Below the pieces are notes generated by a model. It made no database searches, had not been told where the DNA came from, and was given only the letters and a program-made list of their open reading frames with translations. Positions 1 to 6,941 of a stretch of DNA of 37,886 nucleotides are shown piece after piece. Positions within the stretch are counted from its first letter, which is position 1; each line of letters begins with the position of its first letter. Source of the stretch: Betaproteobacteria bacterium UBA2293. GTDB lineage: Bacteria; Pseudomonadota; Gammaproteobacteria; Burkholderiales; Rhodocyclaceae. The stretch is taken from positions 1 to 37,886 of the forward strand of contig DDWF01000137.1 in the NCBI GenBank assembly GCA_002345845.1, in the 5' to 3' direction. The translations under genes were made by a program, and so were the position numbers.

Positions 1-180
1 CGAGCAACGCAGGGCTGGCGGGGGAGGTCGGCTGGCGTTGTCTGAGCCGCGCAGCGGCGAGTTTAGCCAGCCGCCCGACAGCCCGAGTAGCGCAGGGAAG
101 CCCCGAAGGGGCCACCGACCCAGGGGTGGCTTTTTCTTTGGCTACTTTCTTTTTGCCACCAAAAAGAAAGTACGCCCGCG
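1..180. repeat. Dispersed-type intergenic repeat next to hypD
   Basis: This non-coding stretch follows the hypD stop (hypD is on the minus strand). It contains a GCCCC-GAA-GGGGC hairpin at 100-112 and a perfect 12-bp inverted repeat at 143-154/161-172. GGTGGC at 125-130 can pair with GCCACC at 155-160, which is the loop of that inverted repeat, so the two folds compete. From general familiarity, very similar sequence (T- and A-rich blocks around GCCACC, next to a GGGGCC-rich hairpin) recurs many times in some beta- and gammaproteobacterial genomes and gives rise to spurious small ORFs. The copy number in this genome cannot be seen here, so its status as a repeat is inferred. No hypE start is seen in it. 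Confidence 0.6.
143..172. terminator. Perfect 12-bp inverted repeat, possible terminator after hypD
   Basis: TACTTTCTTTTT at 143-154 and AAAAAGAAAGTA at 161-172 are exact reverse complements around a 6-nt loop. The hairpin lies about 50 nt beyond the hypD stop. The stem is AT-rich and has no clean U tract after it on the minus strand, so it is not a classical intrinsic terminator; it may simply be part of the repeat. Confidence 0.4.
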
Positions 181-218
181 CCACAAGCGCGGAACCCAAC
201 GCTAGCGGAGAAACCCCC

Positions 219-1343
219 TCAAACATCCTTATACCGCCCATACGTGTAATGCGCCGCACAGGCCCCTTCAGACGAGACCATGCACGACCCCACCGGATTC
301 TCCGGCGTACACACTGTCCCGAAGATCTTGCAATCCTGTGGCCGCTTGACGCCGCGCAGGATCGCCCCGCATTCGCAGGCCTTGTGGTCGGGCACCGACT
401 GGTAGTCGAGCGGAAAACGCTTTTCGGCGTCAAATTCGGCGAACGTGCTGCGAATACGCAGGGCCGAGTAGGGCAGCACATTCAGACCGCGCCACTCGAA
501 GGCCTTGCGCATTTCGAAGACTTCGGCGACCAGGGCCTGCGCCTTCAGGTTGCCGTCGCGGTCGACAGCGCGCGAGAACTCGTTCTCGACTTCGGCGCGG
601 CCTTCGTTGACCTGGCGGATCAGCATCTTGATCGCCTGCATCACGTCGAGCGGTTCGAAGCCGGCGATGACCACCGGCTTGCGGTATTCCTCGGCGAAGA
701 ATTCGTAGGGCCGGCTGCCGATGATCGTGGACACATGCGCCGGACCGATGAAGCCATCGAGCGGCACGGTTCCCCACTGACGGACTTCCGGCGATTCGAG
801 AATGCTGGAAATGGCCGACGGGGTCAGTACGTGGCAACAGAGCACCGAGAAGTTCTTCAGGCCGAGCGCCGCTGCCTGCTTGATCGCCACCGCGGTCGGC
901 GGTGTCGTCGTCTCGAAGCCGATGGCGAAGAAGACGACCTGTTTGTCCGGGTGTTTCTGCGCCAGAGCGACGGCGTCGGCGCTCGAATAAACCATGCGGA
1001 TGTCGCCGCCGCGGGCCTTGGCCTTCATCAGCGACAGGCCGTCGGACGCCGGCACGCGCAGACAGTCGCCATAGGTGCACAGTGTCACGCCTTGCTCCAG
1101 CGCCAGGCGGATAGCCAGGTCGACGCGGCCGATCGGCAGCACGCAGACCGGGCAACCAGGGCCATGGATCATGCGCACGTTGTCGGGCAGCAAATCGCTG
1201 ACGCCGTAACGCGAAATGGCGTGCGTGTGGCCGCCGCAGAATTCCATGAAATGGTAGCGGCGGCCGGGGTCGGCCTCGCGGTGAATGGCGTCGGCCAGAC
1301 CGCGGGCAACGTCACCGTCGCGGAATTCGTCGATGTACTTCAT
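219..1343 (-). CDS. hypD: HypD, Fe-(CN)2CO scaffold for [NiFe]-hydrogenase maturation
   Basis: HypD, with HypC, is the platform on which the Fe(CN)2CO group of the hydrogenase active site is assembled in the cytoplasm; it takes cyanide from HypE/HypF. The 374-residue protein has the family landmarks: CGGHTH with Cys36, GPGCPVC with Cys64 and Cys67, and a C-terminal cysteine cluster (CECG, then Cys in QDC, GTVC, GSC and GAC) that fits the [4Fe-4S] cluster region. The length is typical. Its ATG overlaps the hypC stop (ATGA), so the two are translationally coupled. It is the last gene of the hyb transcript. The usual next gene, hypE, is not found before the window edge; a repeat follows instead. 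Confidence 0.97.
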   Translation of the reverse strand: MKYIDEFRDGDVARGLADAIHREADPGRRYHFMEFCGGHTHAISRYGVSDLLPDNVRMIHGPGCPVCVLPIGRVDLAIRLALEQGVTLCTYGDCLRVPASDGLSLMKAKARGGDIRMVYSSADAVALAQKHPDKQVVFFAIGFETTTPPTAVAIKQAAALGLKNFSVLCCHVLTPSAISSILESPEVRQWGTVPLDGFIGPAHVSTIIGSRPYEFFAEEYRKPVVIAGFEPLDVMQAIKMLIRQVNEGRAEVENEFSRAVDRDGNLKAQALVAEVFEMRKAFEWRGLNVLPYSALRIRSTFAEFDAEKRFPLDYQSVPDHKACECGAILRGVKRPQDCKIFGTVCTPENPVGSCMVSSEGACAAHYTYGRYKDV

Positions 1344-1582
1344 CAGTGCTGCGTCTCGCCGGCCTGGTGAAGCTCCAGTTCGGCGAACAGCGCCAGCGTC
1401 CGCGCCGCCTCCTCGGGATCGAGCTTGTTCAGCGCGTAGCCAACATGGACGATGACGTAATCACCGGGCAACACGCCATCGACCAGGGCCAGCGAGATTT
1501 CCTTGCGCACGCCGGCCAGATCAACGACGGCCATGTCGCCGTCACGCAGTTCGACGACTTGTGCGGGGATTGCCAGACACAT
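1343..1582 (-). CDS. hypC: HypC, hydrogenase maturation chaperone
   Basis: This 79-residue chaperone works with HypD and then with the hydrogenase large-subunit precursor to deliver the Fe(CN)2CO centre. It begins MCLAIPAQV, with the invariant Cys2 that becomes N-terminal after Met removal, and it keeps the family histidine (His46 in DYVIVHVGYA). A good ribosome site (AAGGAG) precedes the ATG by 8 nt. Its stop overlaps the hypD start. Two longer HypC relatives in this window (at 2186 and 14905) lack this histidine, so this is the general HypC while they are probably hydrogenase-specific HupF-type proteins. A 64-nt gap separates it from hybE, with no promoter that I can recognise. Confidence 0.96.
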   Translation of the reverse strand: MCLAIPAQVVELRDGDMAVVDLAGVRKEISLALVDGVLPGDYVIVHVGYALNKLDPEEAARTLALFAELELHQAGETQH

Positions 1583-1646
1583 CAGCGATGCTCCTTGTTC
1601 AGTTCAGGCCATTGTCCGCCAGTACGGCCGGCCGCGGCAATCTCGG

Positions 1647-2189
1647 TCACGGCCGCCGGCCGGCCAAGCGGCGCAGGAAGCCACGCCGTGACGGTTCTTC
1701 GGTGGCGGCTGGCGGCGCGGGTTCCGCCGGCTTGGCCGGGATGGCGAAGGCGGTACGCAGCGCGTCGAGCGCCGCCTGGCGCGCGTCACCCATGTTGGCG
1801 ATTCCGGTGACCGGCGCGATCAGCGGGCAATATTGATAGGGGCCGATACGCGGATCGTCGTCGGCAATGAATTGCAGGGCGCCACAGGGCAGTTCCAGAT
1901 AGCGCCGCTGGCCGGCCGGAATGTCGCCCCACAGGCTGCCGCCGCCATTCACCAGAAACAGGTTGAGGAACCACGGGGTGACGACGACGCCCAGCCAATC
2001 GCCATGGTAGCGGACGAAGCCGATGGCCTCGACCTGCAGCGCCGGATTGACGAAGGGCAGGTCGTGCATTTGCGTCTGCCACACCTGCTGAAAATGGGCG
2101 GAGAGAAAGGCCGACGGATCGTCGGCATGGACTTCGGCCACCCGCACCGGCGGCGGCGCCATGGCCGGCTGGCGGAAGCCTTCGCTCAC
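1647..2189 (-). CDS. hybE: HybE-type hydrogenase assembly chaperone
   Basis: A 180-residue protein of the [NiFe]-hydrogenase HybE/HupJ family, accessory proteins that in E. coli help assemble the Tat-exported hydrogenase-2. The family core is clear: FVNPALQVEAIGFVRYHGDWLGVVVTPWFLNLFLV in short blocks around residues 45-80, followed by LELPCGALQFIA and GPYQYCPLIAPV. I start it at the GTG at 2189 because GGAGG lies 7 nt upstream and the GTGA overlaps the stop of the preceding gene; an ATG at 2162 is the alternative. The open frame runs further upstream but there it overlaps the HupF-like gene and has no family similarity. The C-terminal tail is proline/arginine-rich. A second member of this family lies at 12919-13386. 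Confidence 0.9.
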   Translation of the reverse strand: MSEGFRQPAMAPPPVRVAEVHADDPSAFLSAHFQQVWQTQMHDLPFVNPALQVEAIGFVRYHGDWLGVVVTPWFLNLFLVNGGGSLWGDIPAGQRRYLELPCGALQFIADDDPRIGPYQYCPLIAPVTGIANMGDARQAALDALRTAFAIPAKPAEPAPPAATEEPSRRGFLRRLAGRRP

Positions 2190-2461
2190 CGCGCCGCCTC
2201 CAGGTCGCGGAAATAGCCGGCGGCGTCGTAATCGCCGTCGAGCGAGGCGGCCAGCGCCGCCAACGCTTCCTCGATCAGTGCCAGCTGCTCCGGCTCGACC
2301 ACTTCGCGGGCCAGGCCAAGCGCGGTCAGCACCCAGGTGCCGACCGGCTGCGGGCCGATCAGCATCATGTTCACGCGTTCGCGCCGGTCGTCGCGGACCA
2401 GCCAGGCGACATCGCCGTCGCCTTCCCATTCGACAACCTGCATCGGCACCGACAGGCACAT
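2186..2461 (-). CDS. HupF/HypC-family chaperone of the Hyb hydrogenase
   Basis: A 91-residue HypC/HupF-family protein beginning MCLSVPMQV, with the conserved Cys2. It has the longer C-terminus of HupF-type proteins (ending DYDAAGYFRDLEAAR) and Ala in the position of the HypC histidine. HupF proteins bind the large-subunit precursor and, in rhizobia, protect maturation in the presence of oxygen; HybG in E. coli is the Hyd-2 counterpart. Placed between hybD and hybE with 1-4 nt overlaps on both sides (ATGA from hybD, GTGA into hybE), it most likely serves the Hyb large subunit. The exact division of labour with hypC at 1343 is inference. Confidence 0.88.
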   Translation of the reverse strand: MCLSVPMQVVEWEGDGDVAWLVRDDRRERVNMMLIGPQPVGTWVLTALGLAREVVEPEQLALIEEALAALAASLDGDYDAAGYFRDLEAAR

Positions 2462-2943
2462 CAGGCGGGCACTCCGGTCAGCAGGCCGCGCGCCGCCAGT
2501 TCGCCCAGCGTCAGCTCGACCAGTTCCGGCAAGCGGGCGGCGACCGCCGGCGTCAGTTCCATGCCCAACGCCAGCGATGCCGGTTCGATGCCGACGATGA
2601 CGGTTTCCCGTGGCGCCCGGCCGGTCAGTTCGAGACTGGCCAGCACGTCGGCCAGGCCGATCTGGTGCGGCGACAGCTTGGTGCGGAAGAACACCGGCAC
2701 TGCCGCGCCGCGCAGCACCACCGGCGTTCCGGGTGGGCGGCCGCCACGCACGCAGTCGACGACGACCAGCAGGTCGAGTCCTTCCAGCTGGTCGAGCATT
2801 TCCATGCCGCAAGTGCCGCCGTCGATCAGCTCGATTTCGTCCGGCCAGTGGCCACGGGCGGCCAGCGCTTCGACCACGCGCACGCCGACGCCCTCGTCGG
2901 AGAGCAGGATGTTGCCGATACCGAGCACGACGTTTTTGGTCAT
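2461..2943 (-). CDS. hybD: HybD, hydrogenase large-subunit maturation protease
   Basis: A 160-residue endopeptidase of the HyaD/HybD/HupD (M52) family. It removes the C-terminal tail of the large-subunit precursor once nickel is in place. The nickel-sensing residues known from E. coli HybD (Glu16, Asp62, His93) are visible as Glu17 in GIGNILLSDEG, Asp63 in VVVDCVRGG and His93 in SPHQIGLADVL. The likely substrate is HybC just upstream, which has a DPCLACAVH cleavage motif. The 69-nt gap to hybC is unusual in this compact operon: it holds heptamer repeats and a hairpin, and no clear ribosome site precedes the ATG. The stop overlaps the next start (ATGA). Confidence 0.95.
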   Translation of the reverse strand: MTKNVVLGIGNILLSDEGVGVRVVEALAARGHWPDEIELIDGGTCGMEMLDQLEGLDLLVVVDCVRGGRPPGTPVVLRGAAVPVFFRTKLSPHQIGLADVLASLELTGRAPRETVIVGIEPASLALGMELTPAVAARLPELVELTLGELAARGLLTGVPA

Positions 2944-2971
2944 GGGTTGCCAGTTGTCAGTTACCAGTTAA
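2944..2971. repeat. Tandem heptamer repeat before hybD
   Basis: Four tandem 7-bp units sit directly upstream of the hybD ATG. On the plus strand they read GGGTTGC, CAGTTGT, CAGTTAC and CAGTTAA; the last three share CAGTT. They occupy the place where the hybD ribosome site should be. The repeat is short and its role unknown. Confidence 0.6.
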
Positions 2972-2979
2972 AGACTGTC

Positions 2980-3001
2980 CCGGGCAGACGCCGCCGCCCG
3001 G
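2980..3001. other. Hairpin between hybC and hybD
   Basis: CCGGGC at 2980-2985 pairs with GCCCGG at 2996-3001 around a 10-nt loop, 11 nt past the hybC stop. There is no U tract, so it is not an intrinsic terminator. A GC stem here could stabilise the upstream structural-gene part of the mRNA relative to the accessory part; that role is inference. Confidence 0.45.
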
Positions 3002-3012
3002 AAATTGCGATG

Positions 3013-4734
3013 CTAACAGCTCCCAGCTGCGGTCACCGTCACCACCGGCCGCTGCTCCTCGTCGACGACATGCACGGCGCAGGCCAGGCAGGGGTCGAAA
3101 GAATGCACGGTGCGCAGCACTTCCAGCGGTTTTTCCGGATCGGCCACCGGGTTGTCGAGCAGGCAGGCCTCGTAGGCGCCGGGCTGGTCCTTCTCGTTGC
3201 GCGGGGCGGCGTTCCAGGTGGTCGGCACGACGCACTGGTAGTTGGCGATCTTGCCGGAGTCGATCACCACCCAGTGCGACAGCACGCCGCGCGGCGCTTC
3301 GTGGAAACCGACGCCCATCTGCTCGCCCTTGGGGAAGACCGGCTTGTTGAACGTCGTCAGGTCGCCCTTGGCCATGTTGGTGACCAGCAGGTCCCACTGC
3401 TTCAACATTTCGTCGGACTGCACGGCGCAGCCGACCGCGCGCGCCGCGTGGCGGCCGATGGTCGAATGCATGGCCTCCAGGCCGACCGGCGTGCCGGCGA
3501 TGGTGGACACCAGTTCGAGGGCGCCGGTCGCGTACTTCTTGGTCGGCTCATGGCCGGCGGCCAGCATGTTCAGCACGCGAGCCAGCGGGCCGACCTGCAT
3601 CGGCTTGCCGTAGAAGGTCGGCGACTTCAGCCAGCTGTATTTACCGTCGTCCTGGAAGTCGGTGTAGTTCGGTGTCGTCTCGCCCTTGTACGGGTGCAGC
3701 GACTGGTTGTTGCCGGCCTTGTAGTCGTACCAGGAATGCTTGACCGCCTCGCTGACGCCATCGACGAAGTACTGGTCGCCGAAGGTCTTGATCGGCTTGA
3801 AGCTGTCCAGCTTGCCGCCTTCGATGTAGCCGCCGGGCAGCGCGAACTGCGTGCCCTTGCCGTCGAGCGGGATGTCCGGCACGCACAGGTAGTCGGTGAT
3901 GCCGCGGCCGACTTTGGTCCAGTCGGCGTAGAAGGCACCGATGGCGGCGACGTCCACCAGATAGACGTTCTTGACGAAGTCGTCGAGCTTGAGCATCCAC
4001 TCCTTGACCGCCAGCAGGCGCTCGACGGTCAGCACCGACTGGCTGTCCAGCGACAGCGGGTTGGCGACGCCACCGACGGCGACGTTCTGGATGTGCGGCG
4101 ACTTGGAGCCGAGGATGGCGACCACCTTGTTGGCGTAGCGCTGCACTTCCAGCGCCTGCAGGTAGTGGGCGACGGCGAGGAGATTGACTTCCGGCGGCAG
4201 CTTCATCGCCGGGTGGCCCCAGTAGCCGTTGGTGAAGATGCCCAGTTGGCCACCGCCGACGAAGCCGGCGAGGCGTTCTTTCACGGCGCGCATCTCGTGC
4301 TTGCCATTGCGGTTCCACGACGACAGTCTTTCGGCCAGCGCCGCGGTCTTGTCGGGATCGGCCTTGAGCGCGGAGGTGACGTCCACCCAGTCGAGCGCCG
4401 ACAGGTGGTAGAAATGCACGATGTGGTCATGGATGGCGTGGGCCAGCATGATCATGTTGCGGATGTACTGGGCGTTGACCGGGATTTCCAGCTGCAGCGC
4501 GTTCTCGACCGCACGCACCGAAGCCATTGCATGCACCGTGGTGCACACGCCGCAGATGCGCTGGGTGATCGCCCAGGCATCGCGCGGGTCGCGGCCGATC
4601 AGGATGTTCTCGACGCCGCGCCACATCTGGCCGGAAGCCCAGGCCTTCTTGACGCGGCCGCCATCGACTTCGACATCGACGCGCAGATGGCCTTCGATGC
4701 GGGTAACCGGATCGATGGTGACTCGTTTGGACAT
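3013..4734 (-). CDS. hybC: HybC-type [NiFe]-hydrogenase large subunit
   Basis: Catalytic subunit of the Hyb-type hydrogenase; it carries the Ni-Fe(CN)2CO site and is exported through the Tat pathway by riding with HybO. The 573 residues show both cysteine pairs that bind the metals: RICGVC (Cys61, Cys64) near the N-terminus and DPCLAC (Cys549, Cys552) near the C-terminus. His555 closes the DPCxxCxxH motif, and the 18 residues after it would be cut off by HybD. The start ATG has AGGAG 6 nt upstream. As part of the hybOABC-D order it belongs with group 1c enzymes, which usually oxidise H2 to reduce the quinone pool and can run in reverse. Assignment to group 1c rests on operon order and partner genes. 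Confidence 0.96.
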   Translation of the reverse strand: MSKRVTIDPVTRIEGHLRVDVEVDGGRVKKAWASGQMWRGVENILIGRDPRDAWAITQRICGVCTTVHAMASVRAVENALQLEIPVNAQYIRNMIMLAHAIHDHIVHFYHLSALDWVDVTSALKADPDKTAALAERLSSWNRNGKHEMRAVKERLAGFVGGGQLGIFTNGYWGHPAMKLPPEVNLLAVAHYLQALEVQRYANKVVAILGSKSPHIQNVAVGGVANPLSLDSQSVLTVERLLAVKEWMLKLDDFVKNVYLVDVAAIGAFYADWTKVGRGITDYLCVPDIPLDGKGTQFALPGGYIEGGKLDSFKPIKTFGDQYFVDGVSEAVKHSWYDYKAGNNQSLHPYKGETTPNYTDFQDDGKYSWLKSPTFYGKPMQVGPLARVLNMLAAGHEPTKKYATGALELVSTIAGTPVGLEAMHSTIGRHAARAVGCAVQSDEMLKQWDLLVTNMAKGDLTTFNKPVFPKGEQMGVGFHEAPRGVLSHWVVIDSGKIANYQCVVPTTWNAAPRNEKDQPGAYEACLLDNPVADPEKPLEVLRTVHSFDPCLACAVHVVDEEQRPVVTVTAAGSC

Positions 4735-4755
4735 ATTGTTCTCCTATCCCTGAAT

Positions 4756-5910
4756 TCAGTGGGCAGCTTCTTCGCGCGGCAGCACGGGGAAGCGGCGGGT
4801 GATGATGATGTAGCCGAGCACCTCGATGGCGAAGATGCCGATGGTGACCAGCAGTTCGGCGATTGACGGGAAGTAGGTCCAGCCGGGGCCGGTGTCGTAG
4901 CCGATCAGGAAGCCGTTGAGGCGCAGGAAGATGCCGCCGAGCATGATGGCGACGCCGGCGACGAACAGCCGGGCCGGGTTGCGGCGGGCGGCAGCGCTGC
5001 CGATCAGCAGGAAAGGCGCGGCGAACAGCAGCATCTCCAGCCAGAAGACGAATGCCTCCAGCGTCGGCGCGAAGGCGTGGCCGAAGGCGCCGCGTAGTGC
5101 CAGGTCGCCGATGCGGACCACCAGGAAGACCGCCAGCACGCCCAGCATCACGCGGGCCATCGGCTGCAGCAGGTGCATCTCGATCTGCCGACGATAGGCC
5201 GAGGCGGCGACGCAGGACTCGAACAGCACGATGCCGTAGCCGATGGTGATGGCGCTCAACAGGTAGAGCAGCGGCACCACCGGCGTCTGCCACAGCGGAT
5301 TGACCTGCGTCCCCATGACCACCAGCAGCGTGCCCAGCGAGGACTGGTGCATCATCGGCAGCAGCGTGCCGAGGGCTATGACGAAGAACAGCACCTTGTT
5401 CAGCTTCTTCCTGGTGTCGCGCAGGCCGAACTTCTCGAGAAACACCGGCGAGAACTCGATCCACATGACGATGATGTAGGCGCTGATGCACAGCGCGACC
5501 TCGAACATCACCGAATTGGGATTGGCGTAGGTCGGCCAGAAGATATGCCAGAAGTTCCAGTAGCGGCCAAGGTCGAAAATGACCCCGACGCCGGCCAGCG
5601 TATAGCCGAACAGGCTGGCCAGCAGCGCCGGGCGGACCAGCGGGTGGTACTGGCCCTTGTTGAAGATATAGACCAGCATTGCCACCGAGAAACCGCCGCA
5701 GGCGAAGGCCGAACCGATGACCACGTCGACCACCACCCAGATGCCCCAGGGGTAGCCGTCGTTGAGATTGGTCACCGCACCCAGGCCGAAGATGAAGCGG
5801 GTGGCCAGGATCGCCACCATGACGGCGATCAGGACGCCACAGATGAAGGTCGCGGTGGTGAACAGCGGGCCGCCGACCGGTGCCGGCTGGGCATGTTGAT
5901 GCGTGCTCAT
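4756..5910 (-). CDS. hybB: HybB, NrfD-family integral membrane subunit
   Basis: A 384-residue polytopic membrane protein of the HybB/NrfD family, which links the periplasmic HybA ferredoxin subunit to membrane quinone without haem. About nine or ten hydrophobic segments run through the chain, beginning with TTATFICGVLIAVMVAILATR in short blocks near residues 17-37. I use the ATG at 5910 (MSTHQHAQ), which follows the hybA stop by 1 nt (TGACATG) and has AGGGAG 9 nt upstream. A start at 5949 would lie inside hybA and add a polar extension. hybC follows after 21 nt. With HybO, HybA and HybC this completes the Hyd-2-like quinone-reducing complex. Confidence 0.93.
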   Translation of the reverse strand: MSTHQHAQPAPVGGPLFTTATFICGVLIAVMVAILATRFIFGLGAVTNLNDGYPWGIWVVVDVVIGSAFACGGFSVAMLVYIFNKGQYHPLVRPALLASLFGYTLAGVGVIFDLGRYWNFWHIFWPTYANPNSVMFEVALCISAYIIVMWIEFSPVFLEKFGLRDTRKKLNKVLFFVIALGTLLPMMHQSSLGTLLVVMGTQVNPLWQTPVVPLLYLLSAITIGYGIVLFESCVAASAYRRQIEMHLLQPMARVMLGVLAVFLVVRIGDLALRGAFGHAFAPTLEAFVFWLEMLLFAAPFLLIGSAAARRNPARLFVAGVAIMLGGIFLRLNGFLIGYDTGPGWTYFPSIAELLVTIGIFAIEVLGYIIITRRFPVLPREEAAH

Positions 5911-5911
5911 G

Positions 5912-6940
5912 TCACTGGTCTCCCTGATCGTTGCGTTCGCTGTCGTCATCCGCCACGACGTTGCGGCGGGCGACGAAAGTCAGCGCGCCGAGCACTGCCA
6001 GCGGCATCAGCAAGCCGCCGTACAGCGAGTGCTGGATGGTTTCCGAAGTCGCTGCCGACGAGCGCGGCGGCAGGTCGGGCATGCCGACTTTCTGGAACGG
6101 CACCGCCGACAGCTTCAGCACCTGGGTACCGCCGTACTCAATCTCGCCATAGACATGGCGCACATAGTTGCCGACCTGGGCTTCGTAGTGCTGATCGCGC
6201 GGCGCCTTCCAAAGGGCGGCCTGCTCGGCCGTCTCGTCGGGGGCCGGCAGGCGGCCGCGCGGCATCTTCGTCCATTGGCCGGGCTGCAGGTTGAGCCGGC
6301 GCTTGGCCTCGATGAGCAGGTCGCTGGTCCGACCGAACAGCGTCGCACCGGTCGGGCAGACTTCGGCACAGGCCGAATAATGACCGTCGGCGTAGCGCTC
6401 GCGGCACAACTCGCACTTGCCGATCTGACCGGTCGGCGAGTCGTACTGATACTTGGGAATGCCGAACGGACAGGCGGCGACGCAGTAGCGGCAGCCGATG
6501 CAGGCGTCCGGATCGTAGCCGACGACGCCGGTGACCGGATCCTTGAACATCGCCGTGACCGGGCAGGCCGAGACGCAGGACGGATCGGCACAGTGCATGC
6601 ACGAGGTCTTCATGAAGGCGAAGCCGTTTTCCTCGCTGTCCTTCGTCGTCATCGTGCCGTGGCGGTACATCTTGATGATGTTGAAGGTATCGCCCGAGGT
6701 GTCCAGCGGCGAATCCCATAGCTTGTCCAAGGCGTTGAACTCGGCCGGATTGTCGTTGGCCTGCTTGCAGGCGGCGACGCAGGCCTGGCAGCCGACGCAC
6801 AGCGTTGCGTCGTAGAGCAGGCCGAGCGCTTCCGGCGGTCGCTCGTGGGTATCACGGGCAACCGCCGGGCTCGGCGCGGCAGCGGCGGCCACGGCCCCCC
6901 CGGCCAGGCAACCGCGCAAAAAATCGCGTCTCGTGGTCAT
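5912..6940 (-). CDS. hybA: HybA, Tat-exported [4Fe-4S] electron-transfer subunit
   Basis: A 342-residue iron-sulfur protein that passes electrons between HybO and HybB on the periplasmic side. It begins MTTRRDFLRGC, a Tat twin-arginine signal, followed by an alanine-rich hydrophobic stretch. Ferredoxin-type cysteine groups follow in order: CVGCQACVAAC, CMHCADPSC with VSACP, CIGCRYCVAACPFGIP, and CELC with CAEVCPTGA, enough for four [4Fe-4S] clusters. A single membrane anchor (GGLLMPLAVLGALTFVARR) lies near the C-terminus, as in E. coli HybA. GGAGG sits 6 nt before the ATG and the start follows the hybO stop by 1 nt. Confidence 0.95.
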   Translation of the reverse strand: MTTRRDFLRGCLAGGAVAAAAAPSPAVARDTHERPPEALGLLYDATLCVGCQACVAACKQANDNPAEFNALDKLWDSPLDTSGDTFNIIKMYRHGTMTTKDSEENGFAFMKTSCMHCADPSCVSACPVTAMFKDPVTGVVGYDPDACIGCRYCVAACPFGIPKYQYDSPTGQIGKCELCRERYADGHYSACAEVCPTGATLFGRTSDLLIEAKRRLNLQPGQWTKMPRGRLPAPDETAEQAALWKAPRDQHYEAQVGNYVRHVYGEIEYGGTQVLKLSAVPFQKVGMPDLPPRSSAATSETIQHSLYGGLLMPLAVLGALTFVARRNVVADDDSERNDQGDQ

Positions 6941-6941
6941 C

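Noticed and set aside
126..1370. A 414-codon plus-strand open frame over the repeat and hypD
   Set aside because: Shadow of hypD; the first 30 codons are the repeat itself, which is known to create spurious ORFs.
2190..2459. N-terminal extension of hybE back to 2459
   Set aside because: The extension overlaps the HupF-like gene completely and is Arg/Gly-rich; the GTG at 2189 has a strong ribosome site.
2161..4866. A 901-codon open frame on the plus strand, antisense to hybC, hybD and the HupF-like gene
   Set aside because: Arg/His/Ala-rich translation with no family similarity; it mirrors real genes on the other strand and arises from high GC at third codon positions.
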